NCBI GenBank assembly: GCA_022605425.2
Contig: CM061248.1
Location: 248,001-312,000, forward strand
DNA from: Hamiltosporidium tvaerminnensis
Taxonomy: Eukaryota; Microsporidia; Dubosqiidae
DNA: 64,000 nucleotides
Direction of reading: 5' to 3'
The translations under genes were made by a program, and so were the position numbers. Below are positions 34,601 to 43,945 of this stretch, piece after piece (the stretch's first letter is position 1; each line of letters opens with the position of its first letter). The notes below the pieces were generated by a model. The model was not told the DNA's origin. It did not search any database and saw only the letters and a program-made list of their open reading frames with translations.

Positions 34601-35420
34601 AATTCGGGCAACGTCTGTTATCGTCATAGGTACATGAGAGTCAGCATATTCACCGACTATTCGATTAATAAGATCAAGAACTGTAGTGTCAACCAATTCA
34701 TTTGGAAGCTTTCGAGTTCGGACTACTACTTTTCCGATTTCCTCCTCAGATATTTTTTTGATATTACTCAAGTATTTTTCTCTCAGGCTTATAAATCGAG
34801 TAGCATCGGTCAAGGAACATGGCTCGGCGAGACAAGTGGCGATTCGACGTCGCTCTCCATTCTCTTCCTGCCTAATTTCCTCTTCCGTCTTATTGTGTGC
34901 CATTCTTTTTAGCACATCGATAGTTTCGGTACAGGAGAACTTCTCATTATAGTAGCTCTGTATCTCTTTCCATCCATTTCTAGGCATTCGGTCAAACCTT
35001 GTTTGTACTGCAAAAAGAACACATCGAATAAATTCTTGACGCTCGGCCTCTATAGATCTGAGTATGGATCGGAGTACAACGAGCCTTTCGGAAATAGGTA
35101 TGGTACAAAGGTTTGGCCAACTAGCAGCTATATCTGGCCTAGGGTTCACGGTGCTTGAATGCATAGGGTTAGATGGCGAGGGTATGGTATTAAGCAAGCA
35201 TACCTTTGTGTTTGTGTTTGCTTCGCTTGGTGGTATAGAAATGTTATTTATGATGGTGGATGGTGTGTATGAGCTTGGCTGTGGAATTCCCTGGTCGTTT
35301 TTACACTCTCTAATTACCTCATCCACTTCACTTGCCCTGTTTGCAGCCTTTATTATTTTTTCTTCTTGTTTTTCGCTGCCTACATATTTTCTTATACCCA
35401 TTTTAATCAAAAAATATAGA
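31590..35420 (-). mobile_element. R2-like non-LTR retrotransposon, intact ORF
   Basis: The element consists of the 1254-codon ORF plus a short 3' UTR. The 3' side is supported by the truncated copy at 37826-38140, which shares the coding end and then CAGAATTTTATT about 55-60 bp after the stop, where similarity fades. The 5' boundary is not visible because no other copy preserves it. No long terminal repeats are seen. Confidence 0.85.
31646..35410 (-). CDS. Non-LTR retrotransposon polyprotein: reverse transcriptase, CCHC knuckle, restriction-like endonuclease
   Basis: 1254 residues without a stop. The N-terminal 400 residues are charged and helical. The reverse transcriptase domain spans about 420-760, with KAAGIDGIYNFY, LIPKSVPQKGSDYRPIT, the first catalytic Asp at 581 (WIDVKKAYDSID), KGILQGDSLSPLLF and the FIDD box at 683-686 (D685, D686; usually YADD). 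A CCHC knuckle follows (C977, C980, H989, C994), then a PD-(D/E)XK-type endonuclease: RPD ending at D1063, E1078 in LIEVG, and KLRKYD near 1094-1099. This order is that of R2/R4/CRE/NeSL-type elements, which encode one ORF and cut specific or semi-specific targets. Composition is less AT-rich than the flanks. The acidic C-terminus (VEKENKVVKVMEEIS) is repeated in the fragment at 37.8 kb. All key residues are present, so it may be active. Confidence 0.93.
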   Translation of the reverse strand: MIKMGIRKYVGSEKQEEKIIKAANRASEVDEVIRECKNDQGIPQPSSYTPSTIINNISIPPSEANTNTKVCLLNTIPSPSNPMHSSTVNPRPDIAASWPNLCTIPISERLVVLRSILRSIEAERQEFIRCVLFAVQTRFDRMPRNGWKEIQSYYNEKFSCTETIDVLKRMAHNKTEEEIRQEENGERRRIATCLAEPCSLTDATRFISLREKYLSNIKKISEEEIGKVVVRTRKLPNELVDTTVLDLINRIVGEYADSHVPMTITDVARIIQTAQVCYDDETRKERPRSAWKESIESKISVLKLSKDILEKARRREELSSSQTKSLKKIMREFNLDLNKTNDLSEAVVKKNELITVYEKKVTMYESRKQFRKENRMFELFRGRYYRGLSERVESEHVVNRDEIVSFWSTMWNKNNEIVTYDEYLIPFVPDTHQATFPSLDEFVFIINWLPNWKAAGIDGIYNFYIKKLTTLHKYLYDIVKAICFEGTPQANWFYHGLTYLIPKSVPQKGSDYRPITCMSNLYKLTTKCVTKVVQLEVERRGLLADNQLGAVRGAQGAKEQALLNVAINKEYGNNLKATWIDVKKAYDSIDHAYLTQVIENLNLPDWILKFIKVTISKWKIDISVGSEKIMNKKIDKGILQGDSLSPLLFVLCMDPLSRKLNEEYAKVTIQTEDASHSTNHLLFIDDLKLLAKDGTTLEKMTEEVKMFMKNIGLEINREKSATNDSCCENTATLLEGIGVYKYLGIIEDSRGIPTRKSFEEVQTKLIARVERLCRTRLNARNLFQAINQHAISLINYHIGVLRLEPGDFSKLDDAVRAVLIKNKIHLRPGCKERLYLPRTELGRGLHSVEFKSEHMLLQLLDCLEKSKETSTRRAAILKVENDNKTHLALIKDFLQVKYGTAEEVTKNKLDEAQLANLYNEIEKRKLHSKLYNARNNELVSVNDSSRWLKKGSVRPRDEAVFCYIQDRNVFWGAEGVCQHCNTSRKTVDHLATRCEKMLGHDYTRRHNEVVRCIHLLLLNKYKFKSSKRIRSHSVQEILDNEYAEIRVDTRIKTDVKIRNNRPDIFVLDKRRNKITLIEVGITSQDSLQIVETEKLRKYDLLANELGLIYKCSVEIIPYVITWDGIVTKYHKTYLKRLQIPINVEAYIQSIVLKKTVEMISFDRRRGIESGPSAEESWERASLSVIIGAEMHKQPTPPLKEVKNEEDSVKQVNSKNILPLILDDVTRPEEPTIDINDKSDVEKENKVVKVMEEIS

Positions 35421-36700
35421 AAGATCTATATTGTTAAAAATAACGAAATTTATTTAAAAACCACTAATTTAACTAAAGATGTTGAAATTCTCCTGCTATA
35501 ATAGCTAAATCCTAAAAAATATCAAATGACGTTTACTAAACTCCAAGATCGTTGTAAAATATTTACTCAGGGAGATTAAATTCTTATATCAAATGCATTC
35601 TGTTATTGCGTGTTTTAAATTTTAGATAAAACGCACAATAATAGCAGGACTCATAAAAAACGAATGATTTGTCATGGTAAAATGGACATAGAAATATGTC
35701 TTGATACGCATGCATATTGAGGACAAAAAATAAAATCTCTTTTTAAAAGTCTAATAATATTTCCTTGCAATGCTTTCCAGAAAATATACTTTCTACCGCC
35801 AAAACAGAATATTTGAGAAGGTAAAGAATGTTTAATATAAAATGAGACAGAACAAACGAAAAAATTGCTTTTGATAAGAAAATAAATATATTATGGTGCT
35901 ATTTATAGATTAATGTATATTTCTATATTTAGTAATTATAACTATACCCGTATATTTGACCTATTCACCAGTATTTAGAGGTACTGAATATAAAAATTCA
36001 AACTTCAAAATATATTTAAACACATAATAAATATAATAATCACAATCTACAATAAAGAAACACTTGTTCCACAGATTGCATAGAAAAATAATAAATAGTT
36101 TTATTAATATAACAATTTTTCTTGTTTTTAATATAAATTTAAAATATCATTAATCAGTATTTATATTTAATTTCCTAGTTATATCTTCTATTTGAATTAA
36201 AATAAAACCAGGAGTAATTCATATCTTTGTCTCATTTTTTGATAGAATTTCCATACAATTTTATTTAAAAAAATATCCCACTTAATGATAATCACTGACT
36301 ATACAAACACAAGAATAAAGCCAATATAAGATTACACTTGTTTTTTAAGAGATATTTCTGTCATCCTAACAACCAAATTATTTGTTCTTTTGTAAAATCA
36401 AAAACATTAATAAATTAAACCATTTAAAATGTAAAAACGAAATCAAATATAAAGACTTACTAAGAATAACACAAAAATAGCTATTATTTAATCTTAAGTA
36501 TTCTATGAATCTATTTTTATTTAATAATTTATTTTTTGAATAATTCCTTCTTAGTTATTAATATTTATAATTATTTTCAAAGTAATGAAAAAAAATATTA
36601 ATAAATTTATTTTAGGTATTTATAGAAATAGAAATCCGTTTTTTTTCTTTTTGAGTAACTTTATATGGTAAAATAAATAATCTTAAGCCTAATAATAAGA
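35421..36700. other. AT-rich spacer
   Basis: No gene recognised between the retrotransposon and the minisatellite before the eIF4E gene. Confidence 0.45.
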
Positions 36701-36704
36701 TTTA

Positions 36705-36925
36705 TTTATAGTTTTATTTTAAAAATATTTTATTACTAAAATAACACCTGTCTTATACCTAAGCTTGGGATTTATTAACCTTTTTATTTTAAAAATATTT
36801 TATTACTAAAATAACACCTGTCTTATACCTAAGCTTGGGATTTATTAACCTTTTTATTTTAAAAATATTTTATTACTAAAATAACACCTGTCTTATACCT
36901 AAGCTTGGGATTTATTTATAGTTTT
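36705..36925. repeat. 70-bp tandem repeat, 3 copies
   Basis: Units containing AAAAATATTTTATTACTA, AACACCTGTC and CTAAGCTTGGGATTTATT begin at 36721, 36791 and 36861, exactly 70 bp apart and virtually identical. The array ends about 80 bp before the eIF4E start. Confidence 0.96.
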
Positions 36926-36990
36926 GCTTTAAAGACCCTTTCACCTCTAAAATATCACCCTTCCTACCTCCATATAAAATACAATACTAA

Positions 36991-36994
36991 CCCC
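36991..36994 (+). promoter_or_regulatory. CCC-type motif before the eIF4E start
   Basis: ACCCCTTTACTCAATG: a C run 8 bases before the ATG. CCC/GGG-like motifs just upstream of start codons are known from microsporidia, and the motif recurs before several other genes in this window. Confidence 0.55.
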
Positions 36995-37002
36995 TTTACT
37001 CA

Positions 37003-37554
37003 ATGAATATTTTATTCACAACATTTGAAATAACAACTGTAAACAAAAGTGGATTTACAAAACCTTTAAACGATGATTTTAGAAGTACAATACGTCATAT
37101 CTGTACATTAAAGACAATAGAAAACCTTGGATACTTTTTAAGATATTTAAAACCAATAGAAAGTTGTGAGTCTGTTTGTGACATAAATGTATTTAAACAA
37201 GGGATACAGCCATTATGGGAAGATGAAAACAATTTAGGTGGGGGTAAATGGATAATAAAACTTAGAAAAGAAGTAGGTCACAGATTATTGGAAAGACTTA
37301 TTATACATCTTATTAAAGGTCCTTTTTCTACTACTGATGTCAACGGTGTTGTAGCTAGTATAAGACCTAAATTTTTTATTTTATCTATTTGGACACGAAC
37401 GTGTCCCAAGACAAATGAAGTTAAAAATATTATTAAAGAAATACGAAATTTACTTAAAGTAGGAAATGAAGTAGAAGTGTGTTTTAAGGATAATGATGAG
37501 TCATTGAGAGATAATTCATCTTTTAAAAATACAACGAGGTACACTGAAAATTAA
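37003..37554 (+). CDS. Cap-binding translation initiation factor eIF4E
   Basis: 183 residues, slightly short for the family. The core INVFKQGIQPLWEDENN, then GGGKWIIKLRK, matches eIF4E. The cap-sandwich Trp is W72 with E73 (human W102/E103), W83 matches human W113, R121 and K123 match the phosphate-binding R157 and K159, and W130 matches W166. The second cap-stacking residue (human W56) appears to be an aromatic Phe, F26, as the alignment places it; eIF4E-2/4EHP-type proteins also have a non-Trp aromatic here. The human W73 region is YF (44-45). Expected role: binding the mRNA 5' cap for translation start. The ATG has a CCCC 8 bases upstream. Confidence 0.92.
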   Translation: MNILFTTFEITTVNKSGFTKPLNDDFRSTIRHICTLKTIENLGYFLRYLKPIESCESVCDINVFKQGIQPLWEDENNLGGGKWIIKLRKEVGHRLLERLIIHLIKGPFSTTDVNGVVASIRPKFFILSIWTRTCPKTNEVKNIIKEIRNLLKVGNEVEVCFKDNDESLRDNSSFKNTTRYTEN

Positions 37555-37825
37555 AGTATTTTTTTTTAATTTTTTATTTTGTGAATAAATTGTATTTCTT
37601 AAGAGTATCAGGTTGTCTTTTATTATTTATTAATCATTTTTTTATTTATTTTAATTTCTTAAGAGTTTCAGGTTGTATTTTATTATTTAGTATTTTATTC
37701 TTTATTTTTTAGTTATATTTAGGTTTTTTTAGTTATATTTAGATTTTTTTTCAAGTTTTATATTCTTTTTTCCAGTTTTTTATTCTTTTTTCAAGTTTTT
37801 TATTCTTTATTATTTATTATTTATT

Positions 37826-38145
37826 CAGGACTAAATGTCGAAGAGAGCTGGGAGAGAGCGTCAATGGGTGTTATTATGAGATCAGAGATGCATGAGGAAC
37901 CAATACCCCCTTTAAAAGAAGAGAAGAGAGAGGAAGATGGTGCAAAAAATTTTAAACCAAAATATAAAGCCCCCTTTATTTTACAAGGAGAATCCACGTT
38001 AGAGGAACCGACCAATAACATAAATGAAGAGTCGGATTAGGAAGAAGAGACAAAAGTGGTTAAAGAGGTAGAAGAAAACATATAAAAAATGGTAAAAATA
38101 TTTTAACCCAGAATTTTATTTAATAAAAATTTTAATTTAGGTTTG
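37826..38145 (+). mobile_element. 5'-truncated 3' end of the R2-like retrotransposon
   Basis: The + strand encodes VEESWERASMGVIMRSEMHE, PIPPLKEEKREED and EEPTNNINEESD, then a TAG and EEETKVVKEVEENI. This matches the last 85 residues of the 1254-residue protein (AEESWERASLSVIIGAEMHK, TPPLKEVKNEED, EEPTIDINDKSD, VEKENKVVKVMEEIS). Similarity continues into the 3' UTR (CCAGAATTTTATTTAATAAA). Short 3' fragments of this kind are typical of failed target-primed reverse transcription. The minus frame at 37821-38021 is antisense to it. Confidence 0.93.
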
Positions 38146-38620
38146 ATATAAGTTATATTATGAAAAAAATATTATTAATCTTAAAATACCTTAAATATTT
38201 TGTAATTTTTTAACTAAAAATAAAAATATTGACATGTTTGGGTAGATAGAGTACAAAAAAAGATGGTTTAAACTATTATTTGTAACTTATTGAGAAGATA
38301 GAGATTAAGACTAAATTCTAATTATTTATAGCTAGAGAATATCTATTATGTAATAAAAAGTACTAAAATAAATGAAATGCATATTATCTGTTACGAAGAG
38401 ACTAAAAAGAGAAATATAGTGTTGTTTTGGTAAATATAAAGATTCTGTATTTCCAATGACAAGTAAAGAGTCAAAGAATTATGTATGAATTTAATGTATA
38501 GAAATGCAGTCAAATATAAAAAACAGGTAATATAAACTAAGGGAGTTAACATATATTAAGTAACAACAACAAAGCAAAGAAAAGAAAAATAAATTTGAAA
38601 TAAAAATATTTGTACTTTAA
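38146..38620. other. AT-rich spacer
   Basis: No feature recognised. Confidence 0.45.
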
Positions 38621-38634
38621 TTCGTATAGAATTT

Positions 38635-39132
38635 TAACCTTTTAACAATACGAAATATAAATCTTGGTATTAACATCCTTTAATTGGTCTTTATATTTAC
38701 ATTATATTTTAACACCCTTTAATAATAAGAAATATAAGTCATAAATTAACACCCTTTAACTATACGAAATATAAGTCATAAATCAACACCCTTTAACAAT
38801 AAGAAATTTATAACATAAATTAACACACTTTAACTATACGAAATATAAGTCATAAATCAACACCCTTTAACAATAAGAAATTTATAACATAAATTAACAC
38901 CCTTTAACAATACGAAATATAAGTCATACATTAACACCCTTTAACAATACGAAATAACATATATATTAACACCCTTTAATAATAAGAAATATAACATATA
39001 TATTAACACCCTTTAACAATAAGAAATATAACTTATAAAACAACACCCTTTAATACTAGAAAATATAACCTATATATTAACACCCTTTAATGATAATAAA
39101 TTTATAACATAAATTAACACCCTTTAATTAGT
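38635..39132 (-). repeat. TTAAAGGGTGTTAA tandem repeats 3' of the acetyltransferase gene
   Basis: About 14 units of 30-38 bp, each with AACACCCTTTAA on + followed by variable spacers such as CAATACGAAATATAAGTCAT or TAATAAGAAATATAACATA. The last unit ends within 15 bases of the gene's stop at 39145. On the gene's sense strand the motif reads TTAAAGGGTGTT, the same sense orientation as the arrays near 1.5-2.3 kb. Confidence 0.95.
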
Positions 39133-39144
39133 CTTTATTTTTAT

Positions 39145-40413
39145 CTACATTTTAAGCCTTTCTTTAACAGGTCCTTCCCATTTAAGAAAATGTTCATTAA
39201 CACGGGTTTTCTTTCCTTTAATCATTTTCTCAAATATTTCTCCTTTAATGATAAATATAGGATAACCATGATAAAATTTAATAATTCCGTACGCCACCAA
39301 AGTAGAAAGAATATCATCTTCAGTAATAGAAGTCAATTTACTTATTTCAGAAATACTTGTTTTTTTCTTATTTTGTATAATTTCTATAATTACTTCTGAC
39401 CAGTAGGATCTATAAGAAAGCAATCCAAGATCAGAAAGTGGTTTTTCTGGTGAAGCTATTGCATTCTCTTTTTTAGAAAGTAAATAAGAAAAATCTATGA
39501 GAACTTTCCCGTATCCTTTTTTCTGTTCATGGGGAAGTGTAAGAAGACAAGCTAGATTATATCCTTGTAGACTGTCTTTTTCTTTAGAAAAATAACCAAC
39601 AATTTTATATCCATTTTCGTATCTACAAAGAATATAAAACATGAAAGGATCGACATCGAAGTAAAGAGTTTTATGATCAAGAAAAAGTTTACTGAGTAAA
39701 CAAAGATTTCTACAGTAATTTTTATGAGAATAACCGTCAATTTCAAAAAAAGAAATATCTTGATTTCTGTATATTTCATTTCCTGGTGGATGTTTTAAAT
39801 CGCATTTTTTTGTATGAATTTCGTATTGTTTTTGTGTAGCGAAATAGAAGAGACAATACTGACAAATATAAATAATTTCAGATGTTGCTATTTTTTCTGG
39901 ATATGGAGAAAAATACCAAGCATCTACCGTATAATTTCCTATTCTGATTTTTCTTACATTTTTAACTTTATTGGATTCATCTGTAGCTAGAGATTGGTTT
40001 TTATCTAAAATTTCTTCATTTATTTCTGAATCTTTAAGATTTGGTGACATTTCTTTTCTAAATGGTGTTTTTTTTAATGCTACTGTTGTTCTTTCATCTT
40101 CATAAACTTTATTTGGTGTAATTTCTTGGATGAGACTTTTGTTGGTTACAATACTCTTTCTTTTGGTTATTACTTTTCTCTCAATCACTGATTTTTTTTT
40201 CTTTTTTGGAATTTCTATTTCTTCTATATTGTCAATTTTAAGACAAGATTCGTCTACCCATTCATCTAATCGTTTGTTAAAGTCAGTATAATGAACATAA
40301 TATTCTTTTCCTGTTCTTGTTTTACGAATGCCTAGTATTTCTGCTTTTTGATATATTTCCCCATTTTTCATGTCTTTTTTAACAGGAAGCTTATAACCGA
40401 TTTCTATATCCAT
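39145..40413 (-). CDS. ESA1: MYST-family histone acetyltransferase, Esa1/Tip60 type
   Basis: 422 residues from the ATG at 40413. Six upstream codons begin with GTG, so this ATG, with CCCC two bases before it, is the better start. A chromo-barrel (about 15-60, YVHYTDFNKRLDEWV) is followed by a Lys-rich linker. The MYST domain (about 155-410) has a C2HC zinc finger (C184, C187, H200, C204), the LCLLSKLFLDHKTLYFDVD block with the lysine that is autoacetylated in this family (K242), the catalytic Cys in NLACLLTLP (C289), the acetyl-CoA loop QKKGYGK (297-303) and the catalytic Glu in SPEKPLSDLGLLSYR (E323). Esa1 acetylates histone H4 and H2A as the catalytic part of NuA4. Chromo-barrel plus MYST is the Esa1/Tip60/MOF arrangement. 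Confidence 0.94.
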   Translation of the reverse strand: MDIEIGYKLPVKKDMKNGEIYQKAEILGIRKTRTGKEYYVHYTDFNKRLDEWVDESCLKIDNIEEIEIPKKKKKSVIERKVITKRKSIVTNKSLIQEITPNKVYEDERTTVALKKTPFRKEMSPNLKDSEINEEILDKNQSLATDESNKVKNVRKIRIGNYTVDAWYFSPYPEKIATSEIIYICQYCLFYFATQKQYEIHTKKCDLKHPPGNEIYRNQDISFFEIDGYSHKNYCRNLCLLSKLFLDHKTLYFDVDPFMFYILCRYENGYKIVGYFSKEKDSLQGYNLACLLTLPHEQKKGYGKVLIDFSYLLSKKENAIASPEKPLSDLGLLSYRSYWSEVIIEIIQNKKKTSISEISKLTSITEDDILSTLVAYGIIKFYHGYPIFIIKGEIFEKMIKGKKTRVNEHFLKWEGPVKERLKM

Positions 40414-40415
40414 GC

Positions 40416-40419
40416 GGGG
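40416..40419 (-). promoter_or_regulatory. ESA1: CCCC motif at the acetyltransferase start
   Basis: On the minus strand the context is TACCCCGCATGG. It favours the ATG at 40413 as the start over the GTG codon at 40431. Confidence 0.5.
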
Positions 40420-40439
40420 TATTTTTCTCACTTTTTTTT

Positions 40440-40790
40440 TAACAACCCATCACACTTATTTATGCAAATAAAAAATTTATTCCGAAAAAAAAGGGGGAAA
40501 TTGTATAAAAAAAACTAAAAACTTACTAACCAATGAAATTTACAACTGATTAGAAAAAAAAAATTATAAATTTTAATAAATTTGGATAAAAAAAATTTTT
40601 GTAAGAATTTTACATTCCTCATTATTTAAGAGTTTAGAATTTTTTAGAAACATTTCTAAATATTCAAATCTTTTATATATTTAATTCTAAAGTTTACTTC
40701 TTATTATAAACTATTATTAACAATGTAATATTTAGATTTATAATATTTAAATCTGATGTATTTAAAAGAAAAAATATTTTTATTTCTTTT
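40440..40790. other. AT-rich spacer upstream of the acetyltransferase gene
   Basis: No gene or repeat recognised. Confidence 0.45.
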
Positions 40791-40796
40791 TTAACA

Positions 40797-40966
40797 TTCT
40801 ATTACAATAATATAGAAAGTAAAATACTACATCTTAGATGTGAATAAACCCAATAAAAAATAATTAAATATTAGTTCTATTACAATAATTAAGAAAGTAA
40901 AATACTACATCTTAAACGTGCATAAATCAATAAAAAATAATTAAATATTAGTTCTATTACAATAAT
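40797..40966. repeat. 77-bp tandem repeat, about 2.2 copies
   Basis: TTCTATTACAATAAT begins at 40797, 40875 and 40952, each time followed (the last copy being partial) by AAGTAAAATACTACATCTTA and a TAATTAAATATTAG end. Confidence 0.92.
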
Positions 40967-41138
40967 AGAAATACAGAAAATTCTTATAAAATTTAAATTT
41001 ATAAATATTTTTATATTGATTGTTATGTGAAATACGATTTAAATGTTGAGATTATAAATATATTTTAAGTCTTTTTTTTTATTTTAATAAATTCAAATTA
41101 AAAAACGTATATTTTAAAACGAACAAAAAATTATTTTT

Positions 41139-41285
41139 AAAATATTATGATTAAGGAAATAATCTGTACTAGTACTTATTAATTATATAAGTTCCTTTTA
41201 ATATGTATATTTTAAAATATTATGATTAAGAAAATAATCTTTACAAATACTTATTAATTATATAAGTTCTTTTTAATACTTTATT
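41139..41285. repeat. About 73-bp tandem repeat, 2 copies
   Basis: AAAATATTATGATTAAG and ACTTATTAATTATATAAGTT occur twice in the same order, about 73 bp apart. Confidence 0.9.
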
Positions 41286-41289
41286 TAAA

Positions 41290-42013
41290 AATATCACATC
41301 TTTTTAAAACAAAGGCAAGTGCTATATTTGTTTTTCATGACATTAACGCAGTTCTAGGTTTAACATAAATAACTGCTACCCTAAAACCCCATCAAGTAAC
41401 CCCTGCGATTCCTACGTCCCAAAGCCTTTCATCTACCAGGTGTGTAGAACCTAATTAATAGGCGAGGCAGTTGCCCGGAGTTCGTTAATGTCCTTTGCAT
41501 GGAGTGTGATCGAAGGCCGAAGCCCCCCCTGGGCTCCCCCAAGACTATGCAGCATTCCCACTTACTCTACACTTTCTGAACCCAATAAACTTCTAGCTAA
41601 GATATATTTCAGAGATTTACATGGGGTCCACCTAGACAGTGCAATGTCATACCAACAGGTATAACCTGCTACTTAGCTCTCCCGGCTTTTAATGGGTTTT
41701 ATTTTTATATCTCCCAGGCGCTAAGTCTTCTAACCCGAGTGAGCAAGGCTAGGTTTCCATGCTTTTACATGGCAATTACATACATGTTCAGCTGTGGTCT
41801 GCAATCTGGTTACATAAAAAACTACAAATAAATTCGTAGAAAAAGTTTCACCATTTCTTAGACCTCTCCTCCTCATAACAACTTCCATGGAACAACCGAA
41901 GATGTAGTGTGGTTGTATTCCCACCAAAAATCCAAACAATGATCTCACACCAGTTTCACACACTCATTGCCAAGCAGAAAGTTTTTTATGTGGTTATCCT
42001 CCCTCCACTATTA
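41290..42013 (-). repeat. 720-bp non-coding repeat element, copy 1 (minus)
   Basis: The whole stretch is repeated in inverse orientation at 45278-45995. Ends are ATCACATCTTTTTAAAAC on the left and GGATAACCAC/TAATAGTGG (read on minus) on the right, with no clear terminal inverted repeats. It is more GC-rich than its surroundings, with the block GCCGAAGCCCCCCCTGGG near 41520. No long frame on either strand; the minus frame at 41730-41963 is not supported because copy 2 does not keep it. Decayed pieces at 10.2 kb and 26.6 kb show it is an interspersed element. Confidence 0.92.
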
Positions 42014-42025
42014 AGTCTGTAAATT

Positions 42026-42230
42026 AAAATATTAAATACATTAAAAGTAATTTTTCTAGAAATTTATTTCTTTATATTTAACGTTTTTAAAATATTAAAT
42101 ACATTAAAAGTAATTTTTCTAGAAATTTATTTCTTTATATTTAACGTTTTTAAAATATTAAATAAATTAAAAAGACAATTTTCAAGAAATTTATTTCTTT
42201 ATATTTAACGTTTTTAAAATATTAAAATAT
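42026..42230. repeat. 63-bp tandem repeat, 3 copies
   Basis: AAAATATTAAATACATTAAA followed by TTTCTAGAAATTTATTTC and TTTATATTTAACGTTTT is repeated three times about 63 bp apart, with small changes in the third copy. Confidence 0.94.
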
Positions 42231-42357
42231 ATTTTTATTTGTTTATATTTTAAGTGAGAGATTTCAAATTTGTTTCTATTTTAAAGTAAATAGCTTTAAA
42301 ATTTATATTGAATATATTAGCTTTTAGAGGATTTGAAATTAAATTGTTTTTAATAGT

Positions 42358-42625
42358 ATTTCTAAATTTATTAGATAAAAAGTATGAAAATATATTTCCA
42401 CAGTATAAGATAAAACTACAAGTTTATTTCTAAATTTATTAGATAAAAAGTATGAAAATATATTTCCACAGTATAATGTAAAATTACAAGCTATTTCTAG
42501 ATTTATAAGGTAAAAAGTATGAAAATATATTTCTATTTTATAATGTAAAATTACAAGCTATTTCTAGATTTATAAGGTAAAAAGTATCAAAATATATTTC
42601 CAGAGTATATTTTAAAATTAGAAAA
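42358..42625. repeat. 66-bp tandem repeat, 4 copies
   Basis: ATTTCTAAATTTATTAGATA (or ATTTCTAGATTTATAAGGTA) plus AAAAGTATGAAAATATATTT starts at 42358, 42426, 42492 and 42559. It is unrelated in sequence to the 63-bp array next to it and ends just 3' of the gene at 42641. Confidence 0.93.
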
Positions 42626-42640
42626 GTATTTTAAATGAAT

Positions 42641-43174
42641 TTAATTATCGACATATATAAATTTCACATTAAATAAGCCTACCGTTAAAATAATTACTAA
42701 GACACAGAACACCATGATCATAAACGGTGTGACAAAAATATTTAAAACTTCAAAAAAGCATTTCAAATAATTGATTTTTCTGATTCGGAAAATGCGATTT
42801 CTTAATCTAATATTTCTTAAAATTTCAGTTTCTGTACCAATAAAAAAACAATGATACATATTTTGTCTATTGGGGGCTTTTTTTAGTTCAAAATACCATA
42901 TGGTGTCTACTTTTAGGCGGGTTTTTGGTTCATAGAGAGAATAGACGAACATATGTTCCCTATACGTAATGCTTCCATATCTTAGGCGTGCTATATCTCT
43001 TGCAAAATAAGGAAATATTTGGTTTTGACATATCATCAACCCGATTACAAGTCTTCTAAACCGATTATTATACGTTTGGATTATATTTTTATAAGATTCT
43101 AAAGATATTGGATCTATATAATCTCCAGGTAGTCTGTAAAGTAGTTTATTTTCTTTTATAAAATATATCATCAT
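42641..43174 (-). CDS. Hypothetical protein with C-terminal membrane anchor
   Basis: 177 residues, not recognised. Residues 1-140 are basic and aromatic, with a tract RNIRLRNRIFRIRKINYLK just before a single strong hydrophobic segment (about 145-169) and a short tail. This is the layout of a tail-anchored or single-pass protein with positive residues on the cytosolic side. Two ATG codons stand in a row; no CCC/GGG motif is evident. It lies between conserved genes and has a long open frame in very AT-rich DNA, which supports it being real. Confidence 0.6.
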   Translation of the reverse strand: MMIYFIKENKLLYRLPGDYIDPISLESYKNIIQTYNNRFRRLVIGLMICQNQIFPYFARDIARLRYGSITYREHMFVYSLYEPKTRLKVDTIWYFELKKAPNRQNMYHCFFIGTETEILRNIRLRNRIFRIRKINYLKCFFEVLNIFVTPFMIMVFCVLVIILTVGLFNVKFIYVDN

Positions 43175-43790
43175 GTTATGTCTCTATCGCTTTCCTTTAT
43201 TTTGAAACTTGGTTTCTTTTTTGATATAACTTTATTATCCAATCAATTTGAAGTAAAAAAGTAGATCATTTGATCATTGGATTCTCAAATAAAACAAAAT
43301 TTTATTTATAAATATACTTCAAGTTTTAGATAATTTATTTAAAGATCTTTATATATTTAGATTTTAAAATATATTGATAGAGATTTATACTTAGATTGAG
43401 TTTCATATTGTATACTTCGTTTTAATTATAAATAATTATTTTATCTATACTAGGAATGATTTAAAGTAAATACATTTAAAGATATTAAGGTTATTTGTTG
43501 TATAAAGTCACTTAGATAAAAGTATTCCTTGAATAAATTCAAAGTTAAGATAAAGAATATCTTTAGAAATTTAAGGTTTATAATTTATAAATATTTTTTT
43601 TAAAAAAACACTTATTTTATCTGAAAATATCTATTAAATCCGAAATAATTTCTCCTTTATTTTTGATTGATTCATTTTACTTTTCCCCGTATAGATTAAC
43701 CAATATTTTAGATCAAATTATTTTTTCTATATTTTTTGTCGAGTATGAAATGAAAGTTAAAAGAATCAAAAAAATATATCAACGTACAAA
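43175..43790. other. AT-rich spacer
   Basis: No gene recognised. Confidence 0.45.
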
Positions 43791-43930
43791 TATAAAGAAT
43801 AAAAAATAGATAAAAGAAATTATAATTTTATTTTAAGTATTTAGATTAAGGTAACTTTTAAACACAAAGAATAAAAAATAGATAAAAGAAATTATAATTT
43901 TATTTATAATTAAAGTAACTTTTAAACGAT
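43791..43930. repeat. About 70-bp tandem repeat, 2 copies
   Basis: AAAGAATAAAAAATAGATAA and GAAATTATAATTTTATTT, then GTAACTTTTAAAC, occur twice in the same order just 3' of the LSm4 gene. Confidence 0.88.
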
Positions 43931-43945
43931 AAGAATATGTGTATT

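Noticed and set aside
31710-35501. Several + strand frames of 67-145 codons
   Set aside because: Antisense to the 1254-codon reverse transcriptase ORF, which has all family motifs.
41400-41560. GC-rich block as part of an rRNA gene
   Set aside because: I could not match it to conserved small- or large-subunit rRNA cores, and it is surrounded by repeat-like DNA.
41730-41963. Minus frame of 77 codons inside the 720-bp repeat, with a GTG-like or ATG start
   Set aside because: The inverse copy at 45.3-45.6 kb has indels and stops in the equivalent frame, so no protein is conserved.
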